From Rhizobiaceae bacterium (GTDB lineage: Bacteria; Pseudomonadota; Alphaproteobacteria; Rhizobiales; Rhizobiaceae): a DNA stretch of 40,756 bases. A model generated the notes under the pieces. It was not told the DNA's origin. It made no database searches and saw nothing but the letters and a program-made list of their open reading frames with translations. Location of the stretch: contig JAHBYY010000038.1 of NCBI GenBank assembly GCA_019635715.1, positions 1-40,756 on the forward strand. Direction: 5' to 3'. The position numbers and the translations under genes were made by a program. Every line of letters starts with the position of its first letter. The first letter of the stretch is position 1. Shown here in pieces: positions 7,174 to 16,465 of this stretch.

Positions 7174-8425
7174 CCGCCTCTTCGACCGTCGCCGCCGCCG
7201 CGCGCACGCGCTCGACGTCCAGGTCCGTCGTCATCGCCGTTTCGGCGCGCCGCAGTGCCGCCCTCGAATGGCGCAGCGACTGCACCCGGAAGCGTTCGTC
7301 TCCGCTTCCCGCCAGCGCGGCGAAGGCCTTCTGAAGGCGTATCTGCACCTCCGCGATCGCCGCGCCGTCCCGTGCGATCGGATGGAAGAAGTCGTCGAAC
7401 AGATCGCCCGGCAGGATCGGGGGGACATGGATGCGCGGATGGCGAGGGGAAATGTCGGGCGACGGTTCGGTCCAAAGCCACAGGACGCGGACGGCGCGTC
7501 CGATCACGTCGATTGCGGTGCCCGGGTCGTTGACTGCCGGAGAGAGAGCCCGCGAGGCGATTTCCGACATCACGCTCAGGCCGAAGCGCGGGTCCTGATC
7601 GAAGGTCCGGGTGTCGGAGATGGTGAATGCCCCGCGGATCCGATCGGCAAGCGCATCGTCGGCCGCGGCAGCCAGCAGGGCGAGCGGCCTGCGATGGTCG
7701 ACGAACGTTCCGGGGGTGGCCATGAGGTAGACCTCGGCGGCCGCGGATTCGGCCGCGTCCTGCAAGGCACCCATGTCGACGTGCTGTACATAGCCGATGG
7801 CGTTCGCGGCTACCGGCGATCCGGCGGGGACCTGCGATGCCGGGTCAATCAGCGGCAGGCCGCCGAGAAACGGGTTCTCCTGCCGAAACCTCATCGCCTG
7901 TTCGGTCGCCTTTTCGACCTGGCGAGTGGTTTCGCCGACGCGGCCGAAGCGCAGGAGGTAGTCGATCCAGCGCAGCAGCGTCACCACGATAAGCAACACG
8001 ACAAGGATGGTCACCGCAAAGAGGACGACGCGGCCGCGTTCGCCATAGGCCCCCATCGAGAGGGTGATTATCGCCACGAGACTGAACAGAAACGAGCCTA
8101 CGAACGTCGCCAGGACGTTCTGGGTGGTGGTGTCCTCAATCAGAAGCTTGGTGGCACGGGGTGTCACGTTGGAGGTTGCCGCCGAATAGGCCGAGACCAT
8201 CGTGGATAAGGAGAAGGTGGTGACGGTAAGCATGCTCGACGCGATGATGGTGAGAATTGTCTCGACCGAGTCGGCGCCTATCGACTTGGCGAGGCCGGCG
8301 GGCACGTAGGGCGCTATGGCGAATGCCAGCAATGCCGACGCGAAGGCGAGCAGCGAGATGACGGTGGCCCGGAACCACAACCGTCGCGTGGTCAGCAACA
8401 ACAGCCATCGCCAGCGTGAAGTCAT
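7148..8425 (-). CDS. DUF2254 family membrane protein
   Basis: A 425-aa protein with membrane helices around residues 16-40, 55-80, 108-128 and 133-155, followed by a soluble domain of about 260 residues with the family's VDHRRPLALLA and AVNDPGTAIDVI stretches. DUF2254 proteins are inner-membrane proteins of unknown function. The gene is monocistronic and its stop region overlaps the SDR gene on the opposite strand by 26 bp. Confidence 0.88.
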   Translation of the reverse strand: MTSRWRWLLLLTTRRLWFRATVISLLAFASALLAFAIAPYVPAGLAKSIGADSVETILTIIASSMLTVTTFSLSTMVSAYSAATSNVTPRATKLLIEDTTTQNVLATFVGSFLFSLVAIITLSMGAYGERGRVVLFAVTILVVLLIVVTLLRWIDYLLRFGRVGETTRQVEKATEQAMRFRQENPFLGGLPLIDPASQVPAGSPVAANAIGYVQHVDMGALQDAAESAAAEVYLMATPGTFVDHRRPLALLAAAADDALADRIRGAFTISDTRTFDQDPRFGLSVMSEIASRALSPAVNDPGTAIDVIGRAVRVLWLWTEPSPDISPRHPRIHVPPILPGDLFDDFFHPIARDGAAIAEVQIRLQKAFAALAGSGDERFRVQSLRHSRAALRRAETAMTTDLDVERVRAAAATVEEAARPSIVRR

Positions 8426-8533
8426 ATCTCGTTATGCCGTCTGGGCGCCAAACCGCAAGCGCACCCGTATCGGCCCGATTGACAAATTTCCTTCCGCACC
8501 GACCAATCGGCAGGCCCGATACGGAGGTGAGCG

Positions 8534-9382
8534 ATGAGATCCTTGCTGAGACTGTTTGCCGTAATTGTGCCGATGGCGCTGGCGATGCCTGTCCTTGCCG
8601 AGGAGCGCTGGCAGACGCTGCCGGAGCCCGCGCCGATGCCGAAGCCGGAGCAGAGCGGCTACGCGCCGGTCAACGGCATCGACATGTACTATCAGGTGTT
8701 CGGGAAGGGGGAGCCGGTGCTGCTCATCCATGGCGGGCTGGGGCACGGCGACGTCTGGTCGTCGCAGGTCGCCGACCTGTCGAAGGACCACATGGTGATC
8801 GTCGGCGACAGCCGAGGCCATGGCCGATCGACGCGAAATGCCGAGCCTTTCGGCTATGACCTGATGGCGTCGGACTATCTGGCGCTGCTCGACTATCTGA
8901 AGATCGACAGGACCGCGCTGGTCGGCTGGAGCGATGGCGGCATCATCGGCCTCGATATCGCGATGAGCCATCCGGAGCGGCTGACGCGGCTGTTCGCGCA
9001 GGCCGCGAACGTCACCACCGACGGCGTCGATCCCGGCGTGCTGACCGACAAGACGTTCGGAGCCTATATCGAACGCTCCGGACGCGATTACGCCAGGCTG
9101 TCGAAGACGCCGGGCGAATACGATGCCTTCGTCGCGCAGATCAGCCATATGTGGGAGAGCCAGCCGTCCTGGACCAAGGAACAGCTCGGCAGCATCACCG
9201 TGCCGACGGCGATCGTCGCCGGCGACCATGACGAGGCGATCAAGCGCGAGCACACCGACTACATGGCCTCGGCAATTCCGGGCGCCAGGCTCGTCATCCT
9301 GCCGAACGCCAGCCATTTCGCCATGCTTCAGGACCCGGAAGGCTACGACAAGGCGGTGCGCGACTTCATCGACGCGAAGTAG
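8534..9382 (+). CDS. Secreted alpha/beta hydrolase
   Basis: A 282-aa protein with a Sec signal peptide (cleavage likely after LA at residue 22), so periplasmic. The alpha/beta hydrolase fold shows HGG (oxyanion region, about 66-68), nucleophile Ser133 in GWSDG, an acid near the AGDHDE segment and a late histidine in NASHFAML. The nucleophile elbow is G-W-S-D-G, which fits GxSxG. Substrate unknown; relatives include esterases and lactonases. It starts at ATG 8534, with GGAGGTGAG upstream. Confidence 0.9.
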   Translation: MRSLLRLFAVIVPMALAMPVLAEERWQTLPEPAPMPKPEQSGYAPVNGIDMYYQVFGKGEPVLLIHGGLGHGDVWSSQVADLSKDHMVIVGDSRGHGRSTRNAEPFGYDLMASDYLALLDYLKIDRTALVGWSDGGIIGLDIAMSHPERLTRLFAQAANVTTDGVDPGVLTDKTFGAYIERSGRDYARLSKTPGEYDAFVAQISHMWESQPSWTKEQLGSITVPTAIVAGDHDEAIKREHTDYMASAIPGARLVILPNASHFAMLQDPEGYDKAVRDFIDAK

Positions 9383-9391
9383 CGCCGCGGC

Positions 9392-10072
9392 CTACGCGGT
9401 CAGGCTGTAGACGCCGGCCCGGCGGCCAGGCGCATCCGTCCGGTCGCCGACATCGGCGGCGGCGTAGTCGGCCAGTTTTTCGAGGCGCGCCAGCGGCAGC
9501 CAGGCGCGGCCGATATCGCCGACGAGGATGTCGATGCCCGCGCAGCGGCATCGGGAAAGATGGAGGGTCATCGTCTCGGCGAGGGAGGCTTCATAGAAGA
9601 CGTCGCCGGCGAGGATCACGTCGATGTTTTCCGGCGCCGGACCGGTGAGGTCCGAGGCCACCAGGGCGACGCGCACTCCGTTCGACGCGGCGTTGTAGGC
9701 GGTGGCGGCGGCGGCGAACGGATCGACGTCGGCGGCCGATACCTGCGCGGCTCCGGCCAGCGCCGCCGCGACGGCGACGACGCCGCAGCCTGCGCCGAGA
9801 TCGAGCACGCGGCGGCCCCTGACGGTCTCGGGAAAATCGAGGACATGGCGGGCCAGGGCCGTGCCGCCCGGCCACGCATAGGCCCAGTAGGGTGCGCCGG
9901 CGACGGAGAGGCCGGTCTCGCCGAGCCGGCCGAGCCGGCTTCCGGCATGGGCGAGATTGAGACGAAGCTCCGGCAGCGCGGGAATCGGCGTCGGGCGCAG
10001 CGCCTGGCGGACGAAGCCGTGCGGGTCGGCCGGGGGCGACCCGCGGCGCGGGCCGGTCGGAAGCCTATGCAT
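9392..10072 (-). CDS. Class I SAM-dependent methyltransferase (ETFB lysine methyltransferase-like)
   Basis: A 226-aa enzyme with PYWAYAWPGG (61-70), SAM motif I VLDLGAGCGVV (89-99), a DVDP motif II and GDVFYE (156-161). The PYWAxAWPGG plus DVFYE combination is typical of the group that methylates lysines of the electron-transfer flavoprotein beta subunit, so a protein lysine is the likely target; this is inference from family. It starts at ATG 10072, with GAGGAA 9 nt upstream. The stop is 9 bp from the convergent hydrolase gene. Confidence 0.85.
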   Translation of the reverse strand: MHRLPTGPRRGSPPADPHGFVRQALRPTPIPALPELRLNLAHAGSRLGRLGETGLSVAGAPYWAYAWPGGTALARHVLDFPETVRGRRVLDLGAGCGVVAVAAALAGAAQVSAADVDPFAAAATAYNAASNGVRVALVASDLTGPAPENIDVILAGDVFYEASLAETMTLHLSRCRCAGIDILVGDIGRAWLPLARLEKLADYAAADVGDRTDAPGRRAGVYSLTA

Positions 10073-10180
10073 GGATTAAATTCCTCGCAGATCTTGGCGA
10101 GCGTCACAACAGGCGAACGTTGACCTTTGTGTCGAAGCAATTTTCATGTATTGTTCGGACGTAGACTGCGGAGCGGGCGC

Positions 10181-12424
10181 GTGGGGCAGAAATCCGGCCA
10201 GTCTCCCGATGTTGTCGCAGGTGCGGCCGATGCAACGGCCCGCGCCGAAGCGTTGGCGCGCCAGGCCGACGACATACCGGCGGCGCGCAAGGCCCTTGAA
10301 GACGCGACGAGCCTGTCGCGCGGACTGTGGATCACCTTCATCTCCTTCTCGGCCTATCTGGCGATCGCGGCGGGCTCCGTCACCCATGTCGACCTCTTTC
10401 TCGAATATCCGGTCAAGCTGCCGCTTCTGAACATCGACCTGCCGCTGATCGCGTTCTTCTGGATCGCGCCGGTGCTGCTGCTGATCGTCCACACCTATCT
10501 GCTGCTCAATCTCAAGTTCCTTGCCGACAACGTCAGGGCCTGGGACGGGCTGGTAAACCAGGTTCTGATGCCGATCACCGATCAGGTCGAGCGCAGACGC
10601 ATCTCGGATGGACTGAGATACCAGCTTCCCAACTTCATCGTCGTGCAAATGCTCGCGGCACCCAGCGAGAATCGCAGCGGCGTCGTCGGCTCGGTGCTTG
10701 TCGCGACGGTTCTCGTCACCGTCATCGTCGCGCCGATCGCTCTCCTGCTTTTGCTGCAGGCTCAGTTCCTGCCCTATCACAGCGAGGCCGTCACACGGCT
10801 GCATCGCCTGGTGGTGATCGCGGATCTGGTGCTGATCTGGTTCTTCTGGCCGCGGATCGACCAGATCGTTCGCGTCCGGGACGGCGTTGCCGTCAAGGAA
10901 AAGCGCATCAAGCGCGGACGGGCGTTCAAGGCGCTGTCGATGTCGAGCGCCGCCGTCACCTTCGTGGTCTCGGTGTTCGTAGCGACCTTTCCGGGCGAGC
11001 CCCTGCACGGCAACGGGATCGCCGCGCTGATCGACAAGGTCGTACCGCGTATCCGCGTCGCCTGCGACGGCGGCCGGTCGACGCTGGGGCAATCGTGCGA
11101 GCGGCTGTCGTTCAGCGGCGCTCTGTTCGACGGCCCGGTGAACGAGGTGACCGGCTATCCGATCAGCCTGTTTTCCAACCGGCTGGTGCTGACCAACCGC
11201 GACTTCGTCGACCTGGACGAAACCAAGCTGGCCGAGATCGAAACCACCCGCTCGCTGCGCGGGCGCAACCTGGAGCGGGCGATTCTGGTGAACACCGACC
11301 TGCGCAAGGCGGACTTCACCAGCGCCAGGATGATCGGCGCCGATCTCAGCCGCGCCAGGCTGCAGGGCGCCCGCTTCGGCTGCGACGTCGTCAAGACCGA
11401 GCGCGAGGAGGATCCCAACAGCACCACCTATGAACAGTGCGTCGACCTGACGAAGGCCAGGTTCGCATCGGCAAAGCTCCAGGGCGCCTCGCTGGTCGGC
11501 GCGACGCTGGACGGCAGTTCGTTCGAAAACGCCGAGGCGCAGGGCGCCTCTTTCCGCGGCGCCCAGATGAATGGCGCCAATCTGGAAAATGCCTCCTTGA
11601 CGCTCGCCGATCTTTCCAGTTCGCGGCTGGTCGGAGCTTCGCTTGTCGGCACCGATCTGCGCGGGGCGAGATTGTTCTTCTCAAATCTCCGCGGGGCGAC
11701 CTTTGTGCAGGCCGATCTCAGGGGTGCCGACATGGGCACTCCCCTCTTCCTCCGCTTCGGCATCAGACTGGACCTGGCCATGTTCCTTGCGGCCGACCTG
11801 CGCCAGGCGAACGCGTCACCTCCACGCAACCTGAACCGGCGGCACGTCGTCATCGACGACGTCAATACCGATGGCCCGGCGTTTGCGAGCCCGGACGAGT
11901 TCAATGCCTTTTCGGTTCAGACACTCGCCACGATCCCCGACTGGGCCGAGAACGCGCTGATAAAGTCACGATTGGACAGGCTGAGCCCGCAAGCCCCCTT
12001 CTCCCGCGAGGCGCTGGACGAATGGGCGCGCGGGGCCCGGTCGGCGATCAAGATTCCAACCTTTGAAAAGGGATGGGCGGTCTCGGTCTGGACGGACCGG
12101 CTCGTCGCCCTGGTGAAGCTGGCGTGTTCCGTAGACAGTTCTCCGCACGTCGCGGAGCGGCTGATACTGGCGTCCGGCTCCTCGTCGGAATTCGAGACGA
12201 TCGGTCCGTTCGAGAGCAGCGGACCCTACCAACAGAGCCTTGCCCGCATCCTGCTCGACGAGACGAGGTGTGTCGGAGCGGCCCGCATCGGATGGCGGGC
12301 CGAGCAGCAGTTGCTGCGATGGGCGGAGCCGGGCGACTGCGAGCTGCAGCTTCCCGGCGAGACGGCGAAGCGGCCGATCGAACCGTACTGCTTCAAGGGC
12401 AGGAAGATGTACGAGTACGAATGA
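10181..12424 (+). CDS. Pentapeptide-repeat membrane protein
   Basis: A 747-aa protein if GTG 10181 is the start; GGAG lies 7 nt upstream and no in-frame ATG precedes the conserved part. There are about five hydrophobic segments (49-67, 88-108, 168-192, 207-224, 255-271). Residues about 359-520 form two runs of A(D/N)LxxA-type pentapeptide repeats, split by a charged insert containing two cysteines. The rest, 520-747, is unlike anything I recognise and carries several Cys. Pentapeptide repeats fold as a right-handed quadrilateral helix and act as a scaffold or DNA mimic. The function of this membrane-anchored architecture is unknown. Confidence 0.85.
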   Translation: MGQKSGQSPDVVAGAADATARAEALARQADDIPAARKALEDATSLSRGLWITFISFSAYLAIAAGSVTHVDLFLEYPVKLPLLNIDLPLIAFFWIAPVLLLIVHTYLLLNLKFLADNVRAWDGLVNQVLMPITDQVERRRISDGLRYQLPNFIVVQMLAAPSENRSGVVGSVLVATVLVTVIVAPIALLLLLQAQFLPYHSEAVTRLHRLVVIADLVLIWFFWPRIDQIVRVRDGVAVKEKRIKRGRAFKALSMSSAAVTFVVSVFVATFPGEPLHGNGIAALIDKVVPRIRVACDGGRSTLGQSCERLSFSGALFDGPVNEVTGYPISLFSNRLVLTNRDFVDLDETKLAEIETTRSLRGRNLERAILVNTDLRKADFTSARMIGADLSRARLQGARFGCDVVKTEREEDPNSTTYEQCVDLTKARFASAKLQGASLVGATLDGSSFENAEAQGASFRGAQMNGANLENASLTLADLSSSRLVGASLVGTDLRGARLFFSNLRGATFVQADLRGADMGTPLFLRFGIRLDLAMFLAADLRQANASPPRNLNRRHVVIDDVNTDGPAFASPDEFNAFSVQTLATIPDWAENALIKSRLDRLSPQAPFSREALDEWARGARSAIKIPTFEKGWAVSVWTDRLVALVKLACSVDSSPHVAERLILASGSSSEFETIGPFESSGPYQQSLARILLDETRCVGAARIGWRAEQQLLRWAEPGDCELQLPGETAKRPIEPYCFKGRKMYEYE

Positions 12425-12450
12425 ACGGCAGCCTGACGCGCAATCGCGCC

Positions 12451-12502
12451 TAATGCATGTCGCTGTCTCGAAACCGGTTCCCACTTTCGGGCGACATGCG
12501 TT
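12451..12502 (-). repeat. Rhizobial palindromic repeat (partial RIME1-like copy)
   Basis: This is a diverged reverse-complement copy of 15173-15224, sharing the gcatgtcg ends and the cgaaaccggttcccacttt core. Only the first of the two palindromes of the longer copy is present. It lies 27 bp after the pentapeptide gene. Confidence 0.75.
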
Positions 12503-12566
12503 GGGGCTGCCCGCCATCCTCGGTGCCGAAAAACGGCCAGCCGGCGCTCAGCGACGGCTTGGAAAT

Positions 12567-12611
12567 GCGTCAGGGCGTCGCGAAATCGCCATTTGCAGGC
12601 CGCCCTGACGC
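12567..12611. terminator. 11-bp perfect inverted repeat, possible terminator of fhs
   Basis: The arms gcgtcagggcg (12567-12577) and cgccctgacgc (12601-12611) are exact complements around 23 nt. The arms are flanked by A/T bases on both sides (gaaat / caattt). It lies 18 bp past the fhs stop codon, so it could end transcription there, but there is no long T tract and it might be another intergenic palindrome. Confidence 0.5.
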
Positions 12612-12628
12612 AATTTCCGAACAGTCGC

Positions 12629-14308
12629 TCAGAACAGGCCTTCGATCTGGCCCTGGTCGTTGAGGAAGATCTTCTCCGACGATGGCGCTTTGGGCAGGCC
12701 GGGCATCGTCATGATCTCGCCGCAGATCGCCACGACGAAGCCGGCGCCGGCCGACAGGCGCACTTCGCGCACCGGCACGACATGGCCGGTCGGCGCGCCG
12801 CGCAGGCCGGGGTCGGTCGAGAAGGAGTACTGCGTCTTGGCCATGCAGACCGGCAGGTGGCCGTAGCCGGCGGCCTCCCACTGATGCAACTGGTCGCGCA
12901 CGCTCTTGTCGGCGATCGCCTCCGAGCCGCGGTAGATGCGCTTGACGATGGTGTCGATCTTGTCGAACAGCTTCATCTCGTCCGGATAGAGCGGCGAGAA
13001 CTGCGAGGCGCCGCTTTCGGCGAGTTCCACCACCTTGTGGGCGAGGTCCTCGATGCCGGCCGAGCCCTTGGCCCAGTGCTTGCAGAGGATCGCCTCGGCG
13101 CCCATCGACGCGACATAGGCCTTCATCGCCTCGATCTCCGCATCGGTGTCGGAGACGAAGTGGTTCATCGCCACGACCACCGGAACGCCGAACTGCTTGA
13201 CGTTCTCGATGTGGCGGCCAAGGTTGGCGCAGCCCTTCCTGACGGCCTCGACGTTCTCCTTGCCGAGATCTTCCTTCTTGATGCCGCCGTTCATCTTCAT
13301 GGCGCGCACGGTGGCGACGATCACCGCCGCGGCAGGCTTGAGGCCGGCCTTGCGGCACTTGATGTCGAAGAATTTTTCGGCGCCGAGGTCGGCGCCGAAG
13401 CCCGCCTCGGTGACGACGTAGTCGGCGAGCTTGAGCGCCGTGGTGGTCGCGACCACCGAGTTGCAGCCATGCGCGATGTTGGCGAACGGGCCGCCGTGCA
13501 CGAAGGCCGGATTGTTCTCCAGCGTCTGCACCAGATTGGGCTGGATGGCGTCCTTGAGCAGCACCGCCATGGCGCCGTCGGCCTTGAGATCGCGGGCGTA
13601 GACGGGAGTCTTGTCGCGGCGATAGGCGACGATGATGTCGCCGAGGCGCTTCTCCAGGTCCTTCAGGTCGGTGGCCAGGCAGAGGATCGCCATCACCTCG
13701 GAGGCGACGGTGATGTCGAAGCCGGCTTCGCGCGGAAAGCCGTTGGCGACGCCGCCGAGCGAGCAGATGATCTCGCGCAGCGCCCGGTCGTTCATGTCCA
13801 TGACGCGGCGCCAGGCGACGCGGCGGATGTCGATGCCCTGCTCGTTGCCCCAGTAGATGTGGTTGTCGATCAGCGCCGAAAGCAGATTGTGCGCCGTCGT
13901 GATGGCGTGGAAATCACCGGTGAAGTGGAGGTTCATGTCCTCCATCGGCACGACCTGCGCGTAGCCGCCGCCGGCCGCGCCGCCCTTGACGCCGAAGTTC
14001 GGGCCGAGCGACGCCTCGCGGATGCAGACGATGGCCTTCTTGCCGATGCGGTTCAGGCCGTCGCCGAGGCCGACAGTGGTGGTCGTCTTGCCTTCGCCGG
14101 CCGGCGTCGGGTTGATCGCCGTGACGAGGATCAGCTTGCCGTCCTTGCCGCCGCGCTTCGACTTGATGAACTCGGCCGAGATCTTCGCCTTGTCGTGACC
14201 GTAGGGCAGGAGGTGCTCGCTCGGAATGCCGATCTTGGCGCCGATCTCCTGGATCTGCTTCTTCTTCGCCGCGCGCGCGATCTCGATGTCGGATTTGAAC
14301 TCGGCCAT
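12629..14308 (-). CDS. fhs: Formate--tetrahydrofolate ligase
   Basis: A 559-aa enzyme of full family length. It joins formate to tetrahydrofolate with ATP, giving 10-formyl-THF for one-carbon metabolism and purine and fMet synthesis, in the cytoplasm. The ATP-binding loop [10 protein letters not shown] is at 68-77, followed by the conserved [27 protein letters not shown] region and FTGDFHAI. The start is ATG 14308; the seven extra codons possible upstream are not conserved. The gene stands alone, without folD beside it. Confidence 0.97.
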   Translation of the reverse strand: MAEFKSDIEIARAAKKKQIQEIGAKIGIPSEHLLPYGHDKAKISAEFIKSKRGGKDGKLILVTAINPTPAGEGKTTTTVGLGDGLNRIGKKAIVCIREASLGPNFGVKGGAAGGGYAQVVPMEDMNLHFTGDFHAITTAHNLLSALIDNHIYWGNEQGIDIRRVAWRRVMDMNDRALREIICSLGGVANGFPREAGFDITVASEVMAILCLATDLKDLEKRLGDIIVAYRRDKTPVYARDLKADGAMAVLLKDAIQPNLVQTLENNPAFVHGGPFANIAHGCNSVVATTTALKLADYVVTEAGFGADLGAEKFFDIKCRKAGLKPAAAVIVATVRAMKMNGGIKKEDLGKENVEAVRKGCANLGRHIENVKQFGVPVVVAMNHFVSDTDAEIEAMKAYVASMGAEAILCKHWAKGSAGIEDLAHKVVELAESGASQFSPLYPDEMKLFDKIDTIVKRIYRGSEAIADKSVRDQLHQWEAAGYGHLPVCMAKTQYSFSTDPGLRGAPTGHVVPVREVRLSAGAGFVVAICGEIMTMPGLPKAPSSEKIFLNDQGQIEGLF

Positions 14309-14440
14309 GCTGTTTCCCCGGAGGCTCATGTGACGATTGCGCGGCGTTCATAGCACGCTGGTGGCGGCGAATAGAGCCCGAACGCGGGATTTCGCGCCGT
14401 CTCAAAACAGCCGGAGAATGCACGGATTGCGACAGGGTGC

Positions 14441-14468
14441 TTGCGCAAAAGGTGGAGGGCCATAGACT
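14441..14468 (+). promoter_or_regulatory. Candidate promoter of the DUF6883/DUF4926 pair
   Basis: TTGCGC (14441-14446), a 16-bp spacer and TAGACT (14463-14468), 36 bp before the ATG at 14504. It is a pattern match without supporting data. Confidence 0.3.
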
Positions 14469-14503
14469 GACGGAAGTGCTGCGCGGTGGCGCGGGGACGG
14501 CCG

Positions 14504-14836
14504 ATGCGATTGCCGAATGCGGCCTGCGCCGAATTGGACATCAGGAAGCTCGATGCGTATTGCCTGAGCGAAACCCATCCACGCGGGCGTAACAAGGCGC
14601 GCGTCTTCAAAGCCGCGCTCGGCATTTCGGCCGTCGATGCGCAATGGCTGCGCCAGACCATACTTGACGCGGTTTCCGCTGCCGTCGCGCAGCCTGTTGG
14701 GTCGGATCGCTTTGGCGACCGATATCGGATCGACGTCCCTATCTTGAGACAGCAACGGCAATGTGTGGTAAGGACCGTGTGGATTGTCGTGGCCGGTGAT
14801 GATGTGCCGCGTTTCGTTACCTGTTGGGTGCTCTGA
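14504..14836 (+). CDS. DUF6883 domain protein
   Basis: A 110-aa protein. It has the family pattern: MRLPNA start, LDAYCLSETHPRGRNKARVFKA (the L-x3-HPxGRxKAxxF block), and a C-terminal VRTVWIVVAGDDVPRFVT strand pair. Some DUF6883 domains occur at the ends of larger toxins or beside small partner genes, so it could be the toxic half of a pair, but no catalytic residues are known to me. Its stop overlaps the next start by one base (TGATG), implying coupled translation. The start is ATG 14504; upstream GTG 14486 is less likely. Confidence 0.75.
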   Translation: MRLPNAACAELDIRKLDAYCLSETHPRGRNKARVFKAALGISAVDAQWLRQTILDAVSAAVAQPVGSDRFGDRYRIDVPILRQQRQCVVRTVWIVVAGDDVPRFVTCWVL

Positions 14837-15057
14837 TGGGCAGAAGCGAAAGAATTCAGGTCGAGGCGGCACCGAAGCTGTTCGACGTGGTCGAACTGCT
14901 TGAAACACTCCCCGCTGCCGGTCTTGCGGCGGGAAGCCTCGGCTCGATCGTGGAGCAACTGGCGTCCGACGCCTTCATCGTCGAATTCGTGGATGAGGAC
15001 GGCAATACGCTGGCGCTGGAAACCCTTGCGTCGCAGGATTTTGCGGTTCGGCGATAG
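14836..15057 (+). CDS. DUF4926 domain protein
   Basis: A 73-aa protein with the DUF4926 pattern: LFDVVELLETLP, GLAAGSLGSIVEQL and a VEFVDEDGNTLAL strand pair, predicted as a small SH3-like beta barrel. It is coupled to the DUF6883 gene by the TGATG overlap at 14834-14838. DUF4926 proteins often sit next to small toxin-like genes, so it is a candidate antitoxin or immunity protein; this is inference from layout. Confidence 0.75.
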   Translation: MGRSERIQVEAAPKLFDVVELLETLPAAGLAAGSLGSIVEQLASDAFIVEFVDEDGNTLALETLASQDFAVRR

Positions 15058-15172
15058 TTGATTTCCTATCGATACCGGAATTCAGAACCGGCTTGAAGCG
15101 TGTCGCGTCGTGGCGGATTCATTTCGGCGCCAGTCAGCATCGTCGCACGCGATTGATTTTTACTCGAATACC

Positions 15173-15280
15173 AATGCATGTCGCCCGAAAGTGGGAACCG
15201 GTTTCGGGACAACGACATGCATCAAACCAAGAACTTAATGCGCTGCGCCTGAGTCCAATTGGACGCGACGCGCTTTAATG
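15173..15280 (+). repeat. RIME1-like intergenic mosaic element, two palindromes
   Basis: The first palindrome is 15173-15224 (gcatgtcg...cgacatgc ends). The second, about 15236-15280, is centred on the perfect 12-bp palindrome gtccaattggac (15253-15264) with ttaa ends. Together they span about 108 bp, the size and two-palindrome design I recall for the rhizobial RIME1 element. It sits between the convergent DUF4926 and DUF2333 genes. A partial reverse copy is at 12451-12502. Confidence 0.7.
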
Positions 15281-15304
15281 GTCGCGACAGGCTCTCACGG
15301 ATCC

Positions 15305-16426
15305 CTACTGCGCCAGCACGTTGCTGATCTCGACCATGTTGGAGCGGACGCGCAGGATGTAGAAGCCCATCGCCGTCAGATGGCTGGCAAACAGACCCGC
15401 CTCGCTGCTGTTGGCGATGATCCAGGGCTGCAGGCGCAGGGCCGAGACGAACTGGGCATCCATGGTCTGCCAGAGGCTGGTCAGGTTGCGCTGCTTGATC
15501 ACGTCCTCGAAGTCGGCTTCGGCCGCCTTCATCAGCCCGTAATAGGCGTAGAGCTGCCCATAGGCGAACCAGAAGCGGTCGTCGGCGCGCGGATCGAAGA
15601 AGCCGTAATTGTAGTTCTCGGCGCGGTCCTTGAGCAGCGCGGTGGTCGACCCGATGTCGCTGGCGATGCGGTCGAGATAGATCTTGAGATTGTCGGAGCG
15701 CGCATCGAACACCGCCTGGCAGGCTTCGAGGCGCGTGTTGAACGAGCGCAGCTTGGTGATGGCGTCGCGATAGTAGCTCGGCGTCGGCGTCTTCGGACCG
15801 AAGGGCTGCAGGCCGAAATACCAGGTCTCCTCGTCGAACTGCATGTTGCCGCGCGCATCCTGCAGGTCGTTGTCGATCTGCGAGGTGGTGCGGACGCGGC
15901 CGAGATTGTCGGCGAGCTCCGTGGTGGTGCGCCGCACCGCCTGGTTGATGCCGCGCTGGAACGAGGCCTTGTTGTCGAGCCACGGCGTGTGGTCCCAGTC
16001 GACGCCGAACAGGCCGAGCTTGTAGAGGATCATCGACGAGATCCACGGGTTCTCGTTGACGTTGTAGTTGATGAGATCGGCGGTCACGTCGGCGATCGCC
16101 GAGCGGCCGCAGGTGCGCGACGTGTCGGTTCCCGAACCGGCATTGACCTGCTCGCCGGCCGAGATGTTGCGCTTCTCGAAGGCGTAGGCGTCGATGTAGT
16201 TCGGATTGAAGTTCGTCCACACCTGGGTGACGTAGACGAAGTAGCCGTAGAGCGCGACCAGGACGACGAGGCCCGCCCCGACCACCGCTTTCAGGATCCA
16301 GCCGCGCTGCACGTACCAGCGCCCCGCCCACATGAACGGCCACAGGAGGATGCCGATGACGAAGCCGATGGCCCGCCCGATCAACTGGAAGATCCAGGTG
16401 AAGAAATTCACGATTGGATCGAGCAT
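15305..16426 (-). CDS. DUF2333 family protein
   Basis: A 373-aa protein. Two hydrophobic N-terminal segments (about 5-32 and 42-66) anchor it in the inner membrane, and the remaining 300 residues should be periplasmic. Features of DUF2333 include NPWxSSMILYKLGLFGVDWDHTPW, the ETWYFG and the FFDPRADDRFWFAYGQLYAYYGL region. The function is unknown. It is the last gene of a minus-strand series starting at 23502, 39 bp after the DUF6638 gene. Confidence 0.85.
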   Translation of the reverse strand: MLDPIVNFFTWIFQLIGRAIGFVIGILLWPFMWAGRWYVQRGWILKAVVGAGLVVLVALYGYFVYVTQVWTNFNPNYIDAYAFEKRNISAGEQVNAGSGTDTSRTCGRSAIADVTADLINYNVNENPWISSMILYKLGLFGVDWDHTPWLDNKASFQRGINQAVRRTTTELADNLGRVRTTSQIDNDLQDARGNMQFDEETWYFGLQPFGPKTPTPSYYRDAITKLRSFNTRLEACQAVFDARSDNLKIYLDRIASDIGSTTALLKDRAENYNYGFFDPRADDRFWFAYGQLYAYYGLMKAAEADFEDVIKQRNLTSLWQTMDAQFVSALRLQPWIIANSSEAGLFASHLTAMGFYILRVRSNMVEISNVLAQ

Positions 16427-16465
16427 TCAGTCCACTCCCCCGGCGGCCGTGCGGCTTGCCGCAAT

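Noticed and set aside
12629-14353. A 586-codon open frame opposite fhs
   Set aside because: Third-position GC bias creates it; fhs on the minus strand is a full-length known enzyme.
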